This document shows, in pieces, positions 1-5,848 of a stretch of 6,060 nucleotides of DNA (position 1 is the first letter of the stretch; each line of letters starts with the position of its first letter). The DNA is taken from assembly GCA_029260695.1 (NCBI GenBank), contig JAJDCT010000221.1, positions 1-6,060 on the forward strand, given 5' to 3'. The stretch comes from Phycisphaeraceae bacterium. GTDB lineage: Bacteria > Planctomycetota > Phycisphaerae > Phycisphaerales > Phycisphaeraceae. The notes under the pieces were generated by a model. The model made no database searches and was not told where the DNA came from. It saw only the letters and a list, made by a program, of their open reading frames with translations. A program made the position numbers and the translations under genes.

Positions 1-15
1 TCAATCGGGTGTTAA

Positions 16-71
16 GGCTTATCGGTTAAGCCGACAAAATGATTATCAGACGCCCCGATAGGTCGGCTATC
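16..71. repeat. Cluster of short inverted repeats upstream of the acetyltransferase gene
   Basis: Two perfect short hairpins are visible: GGCTTA/TAAGCC with a 5-base loop (16-32) and GATAG/CTATC with a 5-base loop (57-71). Alternative pairings also exist, for example GCCGAC (30-35) with GTCGGC (62-67), and 18-25 with 55-62 if one G-T pair is allowed. Neither strand has a T-run after the stems, so a classical intrinsic terminator is not supported. TATCAT at 68-73 resembles a -10 box, but no good -35 lies 16-18 bp upstream. The rest of positions 1-99 shows no gene. Function unknown; the repeats may be incidental. Confidence 0.3.
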
Positions 72-99
72 ATAGACTCACCCACCCACAACCAGCGGG

Positions 100-621
100 G
101 TGCTTTCTAAACGAAGAGAAACCACAGGTGCCTCCTTGCCATCAATCAGAATCATCCAAGCCGACCTGAATAAACCGCGCCATCAGGCGGATATCATTGC
201 GACACTCGACGCCTACGCACAAGACCCGATGGGCGGCGGCAAGCCGATGGCAGACGACGTCAAGGCACACCTGATCCCCGGCTTGCAGGCGCACCCCACA
301 ACCTATGTCTTCTTAGCATATAGGGGCGACCCCGACACCGATGGACAGGCCGTGGGTGTCGCCAACTGCTTCACGGGTTTCTCCACGTTCGCCGCTAAGC
401 CCCTGATCAATATCCACGACCTCGCCGTTGTCACATCGGCAAGACGCATGGGCGTCGGGCGCAGACTCTTGGACGCTGTCGCGGATAAAGCACGGTCACT
501 GGGCTGCTGCGCCGTCACGCTCGAAGTCCGCGACGACAACCCTGCCGCCCGCAGCCTCTATCAGAGCTACGGCTTCCACGACAACGGCATCCCCCACCGC
601 TTCTGGAAATTGAAGCTGTGA
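100..621 (+). CDS. GNAT-family N-acetyltransferase
   Basis: This is a 173-residue protein of the Gcn5-related N-acetyltransferase superfamily, predicted to be cytosolic and to move an acetyl group from acetyl-CoA to an amine. Its substrate cannot be told from sequence. Motif A, the pyrophosphate-binding loop, is clear: a beta strand INIHDLAV (about 103-110), then R115-R-M-G118-V-G120-R-R-L-L. Motif B follows as N147-PAARSLYQSYGF159, the usual C-terminal strand/helix signature. Length fits a single-domain GNAT. The N-terminal half has a possible acceptor region around GGGKPM (45-50). The GTG start at 100 has no convincing Shine-Dalgarno sequence. A TTG at 136, closer to where the fold begins (SIRII), is an alternative, so the first dozen residues are uncertain. 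The gene stands alone and converges with the iron-transport operon, so it is unlikely to be co-transcribed with it. Confidence 0.88.
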   Translation: MLSKRRETTGASLPSIRIIQADLNKPRHQADIIATLDAYAQDPMGGGKPMADDVKAHLIPGLQAHPTTYVFLAYRGDPDTDGQAVGVANCFTGFSTFAAKPLINIHDLAVVTSARRMGVGRRLLDAVADKARSLGCCAVTLEVRDDNPAARSLYQSYGFHDNGIPHRFWKLKL

Positions 622-742
622 GGCCGCAAATCTTTTCGCGCTAACTCAACGATCCAAACACTCACCCACAGCCTTGGATACACCGCCCTCGGCGCTTCTA
701 TAGGATATCCATGAGCTCTTTATTAAGGGCGTCACAAAATAC

Positions 743-1822
743 TCACGCCAGCGGCAGACGGACATTCTTCACAGGCCCCGAATCACTGTCGTCCACGATC
801 GCTGCCGCCGTCCGTGTCTTAAGCGTAACCGAGTCTCCGATTTTGAATCGGCAGTGGGCGTCGGTCTGCACAAGATACTCAGCCGAGCCCAGCCTGACGT
901 GGTACGTCATGTCGTGCCCCTTAAATTCCCGGGCGATCACCTTCCCGACCGGCCTCCCCTCTATCGGCGGGTGCAACTCGACGTGCTCCGGCCGCAGCGA
1001 CAACACCACCACCCCCTCGGCCTCACGGCTTAGCTCCACCTTCCCAAGCGGCGTATCCCCCACCTTACCCGTCGCTTGACACTCAATCAGGTTCGTCCGC
1101 CCAAGGAACTGCGCGACAAACCTGTTGGCCGGGTGGTTATAGACAAACTCCGGCGGACCAATCTGCTCGATCACACCGTCACGCATCACCGCCAACCGAT
1201 CCGCGGTCGACAGCGCCTCCTCCTGGTCGTGGGTCACAAGCACCACTGCCATCTTCACACGCTCCGCCAACATCCGGACCTCCCCGCGGATCGTATGTCG
1301 TGTATCCGGGTCCAGGCTGCTAAACGGCTCATCCAACAGCACGATACGGGACCCCGGCGCAATCGCGCGCGCCAGCGCCACACGCTGCTGCTGCCCGCCG
1401 GACAGATCGTGTGGCCGCCGATCCTCAAGACCCGCCAACCCGATCATCCAAAGCACCTCGGTCGCGATCGCCCGCTTACGCGCCTTGGGCACCCCGCGTA
1501 TCCCAAACATCACATTCGCCAGAACCGACAGGTGCGGGAACAACGCGTAATCCTGGAAGACGAACCCGATCTTACGCCGCTCCGGTGGTACGAAATGAAC
1601 CCCGTCCTGCAAGACCTCATCGCCGTGTTTGACCTCACCCCGATCCGCCTGCTCGAATCCCATGATCGTGCGCAGCGTCGTCGTCTTGCCGCAACCCGAA
1701 GGCCCAACAAGCGTCAGCACCTCACCGGGGTACACGCAAAACGAAACGTCCCGGATCACCGGCGAATCGCAGCCGGGGAACGTCTTGGTCAGGTTGTGTA
1801 CGCACAACTGCGGAGCTTTCAT
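743..1822 (-). CDS. fbpC: Iron(III) ABC transporter ATP-binding protein (FbpC/AfuC type)
   Basis: This 359-residue protein is the ATPase subunit that would drive the importer from the cytoplasmic face of the inner membrane. All nucleotide-binding motifs are intact: Walker A GPSGCGKTT (40-48), Q-loop Gln90 in FVFQDYALFPHL, signature LSGGQ (140-144), Walker B IVLLDEP (160-166), D-loop SSLD (168-171) and H-loop His198 in VTHDQEEAL. After about residue 240 comes a C-terminal region with the TOBE-like strand SLRPEHVEL (275-283), typical of the FbpC/PotA/CysA subfamily. The ATG at 1822 overlaps the permease stop as ATGA, with GGAGG five bases upstream, so the start is secure and translation is probably coupled. 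It is the last gene of the operon. The neighbouring ferric-binding protein gives the iron assignment; the ATPase alone would also fit polyamine, sulfate or thiamine importers. Confidence 0.93.
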   Translation of the reverse strand: MKAPQLCVHNLTKTFPGCDSPVIRDVSFCVYPGEVLTLVGPSGCGKTTTLRTIMGFEQADRGEVKHGDEVLQDGVHFVPPERRKIGFVFQDYALFPHLSVLANVMFGIRGVPKARKRAIATEVLWMIGLAGLEDRRPHDLSGGQQQRVALARAIAPGSRIVLLDEPFSSLDPDTRHTIRGEVRMLAERVKMAVVLVTHDQEEALSTADRLAVMRDGVIEQIGPPEFVYNHPANRFVAQFLGRTNLIECQATGKVGDTPLGKVELSREAEGVVVLSLRPEHVELHPPIEGRPVGKVIAREFKGHDMTYHVRLGSAEYLVQTDAHCRFKIGDSVTLKTRTAAAIVDDSDSGPVKNVRLPLA

Positions 1823-3318
1823 GTGATCCTCCGCTCGTTAAAGACCAACACCCCCACGAACAACCCCGAGACCCCCAGCACCACCAACGCATACGGCGCG
1901 GCGCTGGCGTACATCGCGTCCTCGGTGTACTGCCAGATATTCATCGAGAGCGTCTCAAATCCAGGCGGCGCAAGCAACATCGAAAGCGGCAACTCCTTCA
2001 TCGACGAAAGAAACACCAGCGACAGGCTGACAACCAGCCCCGGCCGAAGCAAGGGTAGCGTTACCCTGGCAAACGTCGAGAAGAGCCCGTAACCCAACGC
2101 CCGCGAGGCCTCCTCCAACCGGGGGTTCGCCTGAAATAACCCCGCCCGGATCGGCCCGACCGCCTCCGCTAAAAAATGCAGGCTATAGGCATACACCAGC
2201 ACGAACGCGGTCTGATACAACCCAGGCACCACCCGCAGCGTAATCACCAGCAACCCCAGCGCAAACGCCAACGGCGGTGTCGCGTAACCCAGAAAACCCA
2301 GCCGCTCCAGGCCCGCCGACCACCGCGAAGGATACCGCCTCGCCATGTAAGCAATCGGCAAAGCCAACGCCGTCGCCACCACCGCCGCAGGGGCGCTCAC
2401 CAACAACGAATCCACCACCGCACGGCGAACCGAATCCCACTGCGCCCCTATATCCACACCCCACGCACCGTACACGATCGTCAATACCGGGAGCGCCACC
2501 CCAACCATCAGCAACGACCCAACGAATACCAACGCCGGCAAAGCCCAACGCCGTAACCGGATCGGCCGACGCACCCGCGCCGGCCCCGCACCCGCACGGG
2601 TCAACACCACACGACGCAGCAGCATCAGTTCCGCCACGATAAACACACCCGCCAGCGCCATCATGATCAGCGCGATCGGCGCCGCCCCCCGCGTCCCGTA
2701 CGCACCCTGATAAGCCTGATACAACGCGTAACTGAATGTCTCGTACCGCATCAGGCTCACCACCCCGAAGTCACTGATCACATGCAGACTCACCAACAGC
2801 GCCCCCGCAAGGATCGAGGGTTTAAGCTGTGGCAGCACCACGGAAAAGAACACACGCCTGGGCCGATGCCCAAGCGACCGCGCGACCTCTTCCAAAGAAG
2901 TGTCATACGCAGATAACCCCGCTCGCAGGTTCAGCAGCATGTACGGGAAGTTATAAACACTCAACGCCACCAGCGACCCCGTAAACCCCCGCAGCCTGGG
3001 CACACTCACACCCGTAACATGGAAAGCCGCCCCGTAGTCCCCGCCCAGCGACAGCACTGTATAAGCCATCAAATACCCCGGGATCGCCAACGGCAGCACC
3101 AACGCAAGCGCAAAGAACCGCTTCATCGGCAGGTCGGTCCGGCTGGTCAGCCAGGCCGCGGGCAACGCCGTCAACGTCGTCACCACAACAACAGCCGCGC
3201 ACAGCAACAGCGTGTTACTCAACTGAATGAAACTCTGCCGACGAAACACCACCTGCGCGACCTGCCCCGCGTCCGCCCCCAAGGAGCGAACGACCAAATA
3301 CCCAAGCGGCAACATCAC
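1819..3318 (-). CDS. fbpB: Iron(III) ABC transporter permease, fused two-domain (FbpB/SfuB type); true start probably upstream
   Basis: This inner-membrane permease forms the translocation channel. It carries two tandem transmembrane domains in one chain, as in FbpB/SfuB/HitB. Each domain has an EAA loop that docks the ATPase: EEVARSLG...VVLPQLKPSILAG (about 143-172) and EEASRALG...VTLPLLRPGLVV (about 402-430). Many hydrophobic segments are evident, about twelve in all. The first usual start codon is GTG at 3318 (ATG follows at 3315), but it falls in the middle of the first hydrophobic helix. The frame stays open upstream to 3429, and its translation gives a family-like N-terminus: RRPPWYLVVPALACAGA leading into MMLPLGYLVV. 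From 3393 this adds 25 residues (524 in total), but no ATG, GTG or TTG lies in that stretch. The likely start is therefore non-canonical, perhaps ATA at 3393, which overlaps the fbpA stop as ATAG. The family call is firm; the start is not. Confidence 0.92.
   Translation of the reverse strand: MMLPLGYLVVRSLGADAGQVAQVVFRRQSFIQLSNTLLLCAAVVVVTTLTALPAAWLTSRTDLPMKRFFALALVLPLAIPGYLMAYTVLSLGGDYGAAFHVTGVSVPRLRGFTGSLVALSVYNFPYMLLNLRAGLSAYDTSLEEVARSLGHRPRRVFFSVVLPQLKPSILAGALLVSLHVISDFGVVSLMRYETFSYALYQAYQGAYGTRGAAPIALIMMALAGVFIVAELMLLRRVVLTRAGAGPARVRRPIRLRRWALPALVFVGSLLMVGVALPVLTIVYGAWGVDIGAQWDSVRRAVVDSLLVSAPAAVVATALALPIAYMARRYPSRWSAGLERLGFLGYATPPLAFALGLLVITLRVVPGLYQTAFVLVYAYSLHFLAEAVGPIRAGLFQANPRLEEASRALGYGLFSTFARVTLPLLRPGLVVSLSLVFLSSMKELPLSMLLAPPGFETLSMNIWQYTEDAMYASAAPYALVVLGVSGLFVGVLVFNERRIT
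1828..1832 (-). promoter_or_regulatory. Shine-Dalgarno for the ATPase gene, inside the permease 3' end
   Basis: GGAGG on the minus strand lies five bases before the ATG at 1822. It is embedded in the last permease codons (Arg-Arg-Ile-Thr-stop). Together with the ATGA overlap it fixes the fbpC start. Confidence 0.8.
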
Positions 3319-3389
3319 CGCCCCCGCACACGCCAGCGCAGGGACAACCAGATACCAAGGCGGGCGTCGGCTTGTGTGCTGTGGCGAAG

Positions 3390-4415
3390 CTATCGCAACC
3401 CGACCTCGGCGAGTAATTCGAGCGTGCCCTTAAGGTCCTCCAACGTGTCCAGATCCACCGCCGGCGCCTCGCCTCGCAGTGATTCCAGGGGCTGAAGCCT
3501 GGGGCTCGGGATCACGTCCGCGACCACCGGGTACTCGAACGTTTCGCTCGCAAAATACTGCTGGGCCTTGGGCGATAATAGATAAGCAATCAATGCCTCA
3601 GCCGCCTCTTGGTGAGTACTGGTCTTCAAGACACCCGCCCCGGCCACATTGACCAGGTTCCCGATATCGCCCGCCTTGAAAGCCATCTGCTCAACAGGGT
3701 AGTCCTTGTCCGCCGTCTTAAATCGCAGCAGGTAGTAGTGGTTCGGCAGCCCGTAGTCCACCTCCCCAGCGGCGATCCCCTGGATGATCGCGGTGTTCTT
3801 GGCATACGCCTGGGCGTTATTGCCGATCATCGCAATTAGCCACGCCTTGGTCGCCTCCTGACCGTGCGCCTTGCGCATCGCCGTCACAAACGCCTGGAAC
3901 GAAGCGTTCGTCGGGGCCCAGCCGACCCGCCCGCGGTACTTGGGGTCCGTCAGATCGAACACGCTGGCGGGAAGATCGCTGTCCACCACTCGTGCCGACG
4001 AATACGCCAAAACACGCGCACGCCCCGAAGTCGCGACCCACAGACCATCCGCCCCGCGGTAAGCCTCCGGCACGCTCAACAGCGTCTGTTCACTTAACGG
4101 CACGAACATCTCCGCGCCAACAAGCGCCCCGAGCGCCCCCGCGTCCTGCGACCAGAAGACATCCGCCGGGCTCTGCTCACCCTCTTCCTGCAACGCCACC
4201 GCGAGCTGCGCCGTCTTCCCATACTTAACACGCACCTGGATCCCGGTCTCCTCGGTGAACCGCTGAACGATCGGCTCGACCAACGCCTTGCTCCGCCCGG
4301 AATAAAGCACGATCTGCTCGGCGCTCGCCGTTGTGAAAACAGAACAACCCAAAACCACAGCCGCCACGATCACGCAGCCGACAAGACGGCCCATCCGTAA
4401 ATGTTCAGACAACAT
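3390..4415 (-). CDS. fbpA: Iron(III) ABC transporter substrate-binding protein (FbpA/FutA/SfuA type)
   Basis: This 341-residue exported protein would bind ferric iron outside the inner membrane and deliver it to the permease. The N-terminus has a basic residue pair, a hydrophobic core (about 11-29) and an ASA site (30-32), so signal peptidase I cleavage before Glu33 is likely. The VLGC sequence ending at Cys24 is a weak lipobox and leaves a lipoprotein form possible. The mature protein opens with IVLYSGRSKALVEPIV...TEETGIQVRVKYGKTAQLA, characteristic of the family. The tandem tyrosines in LPNHYYLLRF (Tyr227-Tyr228) match the iron-ligand pair of FbpA proteins. GAGVLKTSTHQEA...AYLLSPKAQQYFA and FEYPV complete the C-terminal lobe signature. 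The ATG at 4415 has GGAG six bases upstream; a second ATG at codon 8 lacks a ribosome site. It is the first gene of the operon, under a promoter with a Fur-like operator. Iron specificity is inferred from the motifs. Confidence 0.94.
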   Translation of the reverse strand: MLSEHLRMGRLVGCVIVAAVVLGCSVFTTASAEQIVLYSGRSKALVEPIVQRFTEETGIQVRVKYGKTAQLAVALQEEGEQSPADVFWSQDAGALGALVGAEMFVPLSEQTLLSVPEAYRGADGLWVATSGRARVLAYSSARVVDSDLPASVFDLTDPKYRGRVGWAPTNASFQAFVTAMRKAHGQEATKAWLIAMIGNNAQAYAKNTAIIQGIAAGEVDYGLPNHYYLLRFKTADKDYPVEQMAFKAGDIGNLVNVAGAGVLKTSTHQEAAEALIAYLLSPKAQQYFASETFEYPVVADVIPSPRLQPLESLRGEAPAVDLDTLEDLKGTLELLAEVGLR

Positions 4416-4421
4416 CGCACG

Positions 4422-4425
4422 CTCC
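4422..4425 (-). promoter_or_regulatory. Shine-Dalgarno for the ferric-binding protein gene
   Basis: GGAG on the minus strand lies six bases before the ATG at 4415. It supports that start over the in-frame ATG at 4394, which has no such site. Confidence 0.7.
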
Positions 4426-4446
4426 AGTGTGAAGAAATACAGAGCG

Positions 4447-4475
4447 AGAATATTCTAATTGAGACTGAGTGTCAA
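4447..4475 (-). promoter_or_regulatory. Sigma70-type promoter of the iron-transport operon
   Basis: On the minus strand a perfect -35 hexamer TTGACA (4475-4470) is followed by exactly 17 bases and then TATTCT (4452-4447), which matches TATAAT at four of six positions. Transcription would begin near 4440, giving a leader of about 25 bases before the fbpA ATG that includes its ribosome site. The assignment rests on sequence match and position alone. Confidence 0.7.
4459..4475. promoter_or_regulatory. Candidate Fur-type operator overlapping the -35 region
   Basis: TTGAGACTGAGTGTCAA is a near-perfect palindrome: only the centre and one symmetric pair of positions break it. Its core TGAGACT-G-AGTGTCA has the 7-1-7 layout of the Fur box (TGATAAT-N-ATTATCA) and agrees with that consensus at 10 of 14 arm positions. 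It covers the -35 hexamer and part of the spacer of the fbpA promoter, where a bound repressor would block RNA polymerase. Iron-dependent repression by a Fur-family protein is an inference; no regulator gene is in the window. Another dimeric regulator could use this site. Confidence 0.55.
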
Positions 4476-4722
4476 GTATATGCCGCGCCCCCCGCCCAGG
4501 GGCACAATCATATCTTATTATGGCATAGTTACATAGAACAATTGCCGTCGTAATGATACGGTTTGATCGGTCCACTGTTACCGCCGTGCATGACAATTTC
4601 TGAAAAGGGAGCAGCCCCGCCCCTGCCCCCGGGAAATAAATTTCTCTTCAAATTCAGCCCACAAAGGGTTACCATCGCGCTGTTCTTGGCACAGCATATC
4701 TATCTATTACAGGAGGTGGCGG
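4476..4722. other. Divergent intergenic region between the iron operon and the PEP-CTERM gene
   Basis: With the 60 bases below it, this forms the 307-bp gap between the two divergent start codons. It holds a GC-rich stem GCCCC/GGGGC (4487-4503), an AT-rich stretch (about 4506-4560) and the ribosome site of the PEP-CTERM gene. That gene's promoter must lie here, but I see no strong one. TTACAT (4529-4534) with AATGAT (4552-4557) at 17-bp spacing is the best weak candidate. Reading frames crossing the region lack ribosome sites and family-like sequence, so I call no gene here. Confidence 0.5.
4711..4717 (+). promoter_or_regulatory. Strong Shine-Dalgarno for the PEP-CTERM gene
   Basis: AGGAGGT is a full match to the anti-Shine-Dalgarno complement, five bases before the ATG at 4723. 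It fixes the start and suggests efficient translation. Confidence 0.85.
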
Positions 4723-5580
4723 ATGAAGTTTATCAATACTTTTTTGGCTACATGCACAGCCGTCGTGACAGTTTGTGTCGTGGTCCCATCCGCGAATGCA
4801 CAACAGTGGAACGTCGATCTGCCCAACTCGACGATCCTGATCGGTGCCAGCGCGGAGGCCGACGACATTATCACAACCATCGTCGTCCTGGATTCTGATC
4901 AGGCCACCACGCTGAACCCCGGCTTCGTCGCGCCGGCGGGGACGTTCGACTTAGGCAACGCGGCTATCAGCGTGGCGAATGACCGCATGATGACCAGCTC
5001 CTCCGACGCTTTCGTCACAGTCGATGGCGATCTCAGCAACACACTACAGGTCCGCTGGGCCGCGAATACGCTCAACGACTCCGAACCCCCGATCGACGGG
5101 TTCTTTGGCTTATCCACCGCCAACGCCGGCACCACCCTCGCCGCCACACTCTCTGGGCTCAACATCGGCCAATTCTACACACTCCAGGTTAATTACCATT
5201 ACGAGGGCCAGGCCATCACCGACCACGAGGCAAGCTTCGAAGACGGTGAATTCGCGTCCGGATCTCTGGACTTTACTATCGACGGCTTTGCACAAGCAGT
5301 CTTCCAGCAGGACCTCGACAGCGACCAGCAACCGCTGCTTCCTGGTGCCGTAAACGTAACGGATAGTCTGGCGGTACAGTTCCAGGCGCAGGGCACGACC
5401 GCAGACCTGCTCGTAGATTTCTCTGCGACCGCACTCTCCCAACTGTTCCCGCCCAACGACGACGACCTGTCCGGCTCGTTCTTCTTCGGAGAGGCCGAGT
5501 TTACCGTCGTCCCGGAACCCACAACGCTCACACTCATAGCCCTCGGCACCGCCGTCTTGGTGCGCCGACGACACGATTAA
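4723..5580 (+). CDS. Secreted PEP-CTERM domain protein of unknown function
   Basis: This 285-residue protein is predicted to be exported and anchored or sorted through its C-terminus. A signal peptide spans residues 1-26, with a hydrophobic core and a SANA cleavage site before Gln27. The C-terminus is a PEP-CTERM sorting signal: Val-Pro264-Glu-Pro266, a short hydrophobic segment (about 269-280) and an Arg cluster (281-283). In organisms with an exosortase such tails are cleaved and the protein goes to the surface or extracellular matrix; no exosortase gene lies in this window. The mature part is acidic, lacks cysteine and is rich in Thr, Ser, Asn and alternating hydrophobic residues, suggesting a beta-sandwich. 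LSGLNIGQFYTLQVNYHYEG (about 145-164) resembles strands common in such secreted proteins. I recognise no catalytic motif. It is divergent from the iron operon and looks monocistronic, ending shortly before a large inverted repeat. Confidence 0.88.
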   Translation: MKFINTFLATCTAVVTVCVVVPSANAQQWNVDLPNSTILIGASAEADDIITTIVVLDSDQATTLNPGFVAPAGTFDLGNAAISVANDRMMTSSSDAFVTVDGDLSNTLQVRWAANTLNDSEPPIDGFFGLSTANAGTTLAATLSGLNIGQFYTLQVNYHYEGQAITDHEASFEDGEFASGSLDFTIDGFAQAVFQQDLDSDQQPLLPGAVNVTDSLAVQFQAQGTTADLLVDFSATALSQLFPPNDDDLSGSFFFGEAEFTVVPEPTTLTLIALGTAVLVRRRHD

Positions 5581-5612
5581 GAACATGGCGATGTGACAAA
5601 CTGACGACATAC

Positions 5613-5646
5613 CATCCCTTGTGTGAGACCTCTCACACAAGGGATG
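5613..5646. terminator. Perfect 16-bp inverted repeat, probable bidirectional terminator
   Basis: CATCCCTTGTGTGAGA and its exact reverse complement are separated by only CC, so the RNA would form a stem of about 15 bp with a four-base loop on either strand. It begins 33 bases after the stop of the PEP-CTERM gene and lies between that gene and the PEP-CTERM remnant pointing the other way, a position suited to stopping transcription from both sides. No uninterrupted T-run follows on either strand, so it is not a textbook Rho-independent terminator. It could instead be a transcript-stabilising hairpin or a dispersed palindromic element. Confidence 0.55.
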
Positions 5647-5673
5647 CCTATATAGCTAATCTTTAACGCGGAT

Positions 5674-5799
5674 TCAGCGCTGACGTCTGCGCGTGAGCGC
5701 CAAGGCACCACCGATGCCTAGCACAATCAAGCCCCCCGGTTCGGGCACGATATTATCCGCGAACGTACCCTGTAAATGTTTTATTTTGTTTGAATTACA
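5674..5799 (-). pseudogene. Orphan PEP-CTERM tail, remnant of a second exported-protein gene
   Basis: Read on the minus strand, 5763 to 5674 encodes FADNIVPEPGGLIVLG followed by IGGALALTRRRQR and a TGA stop. This is a textbook PEP-CTERM sorting signal with the Pro-Glu-Pro box, a hydrophobic segment and an Arg cluster. The frame is closed upstream by TAG at 5802-5800, leaving about 42 codons with no ATG start, no ribosome site and no signal peptide. The upstream codons are AT-rich and low in complexity, unlike the GC-rich tail. A sorting tail alone has no use, so the body of the gene appears to have been lost by deletion or rearrangement around 5765-5800. It converges with the intact PEP-CTERM gene, but the tails differ in sequence, so this is not a recent duplicate. 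A programmed frameshift or sequencing error is less likely, because no body is seen in other frames before the next gene. Confidence 0.7.
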
Positions 5800-5848
5800 C
5801 TAACATCCATGGTCGCTTCGCGCCCTGGCGGCTGATCAAAAGCCGACC

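Noticed and set aside
1..29. Possible tail of an upstream plus-strand gene ending in TAA at 27-29
   Set aside because: Eight codons at the window edge cannot be told from noise.
673..711. TGGATA/TATCCA arms enclosing CGCC/GGCG as a terminator between the convergent acetyltransferase and iron operons
   Set aside because: The arms are short and widely spaced, with no T-run, so chance cannot be excluded.
1076..2092. Long plus-strand reading frame (338 codons) opposite the ATPase and permease genes
   Set aside because: It is antisense to two unmistakable ABC transporter genes. Its translation is rich in Arg, His, Pro and Gln with no domain, as expected for a shadow frame in GC-rich DNA.
4487..4503. 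GC-rich stem GCCCC/GGGGC as a terminator
   Set aside because: No T-run follows on either strand, and no gene ends nearby: it lies between two divergent genes.
4405..4596. Minus-strand 63-codon frame upstream of and overlapping the fbpA start
   Set aside because: It crosses the predicted promoter and operator, so the main transcript would not include its start. It has no ribosome site and no protein-like features.
4686..4710. TTGGCAC as the -24 element of a sigma54 promoter for the PEP-CTERM gene
   Set aside because: No GC-containing -12 element occurs at the required spacing, and the start would fall almost on the ribosome site.
4563..4898. Plus-strand 111-codon frame overlapping the PEP-CTERM start
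   Set aside because: It begins at TTG without a ribosome site and is out of frame with the well-supported gene starting at 4723.
5110..5640. Minus-strand frame of 176 codons opposite the PEP-CTERM gene
   Set aside because: It is antisense to a gene with clear signal peptide and sorting motifs, and its translation has no recognisable fold. It also runs through the large inverted repeat.
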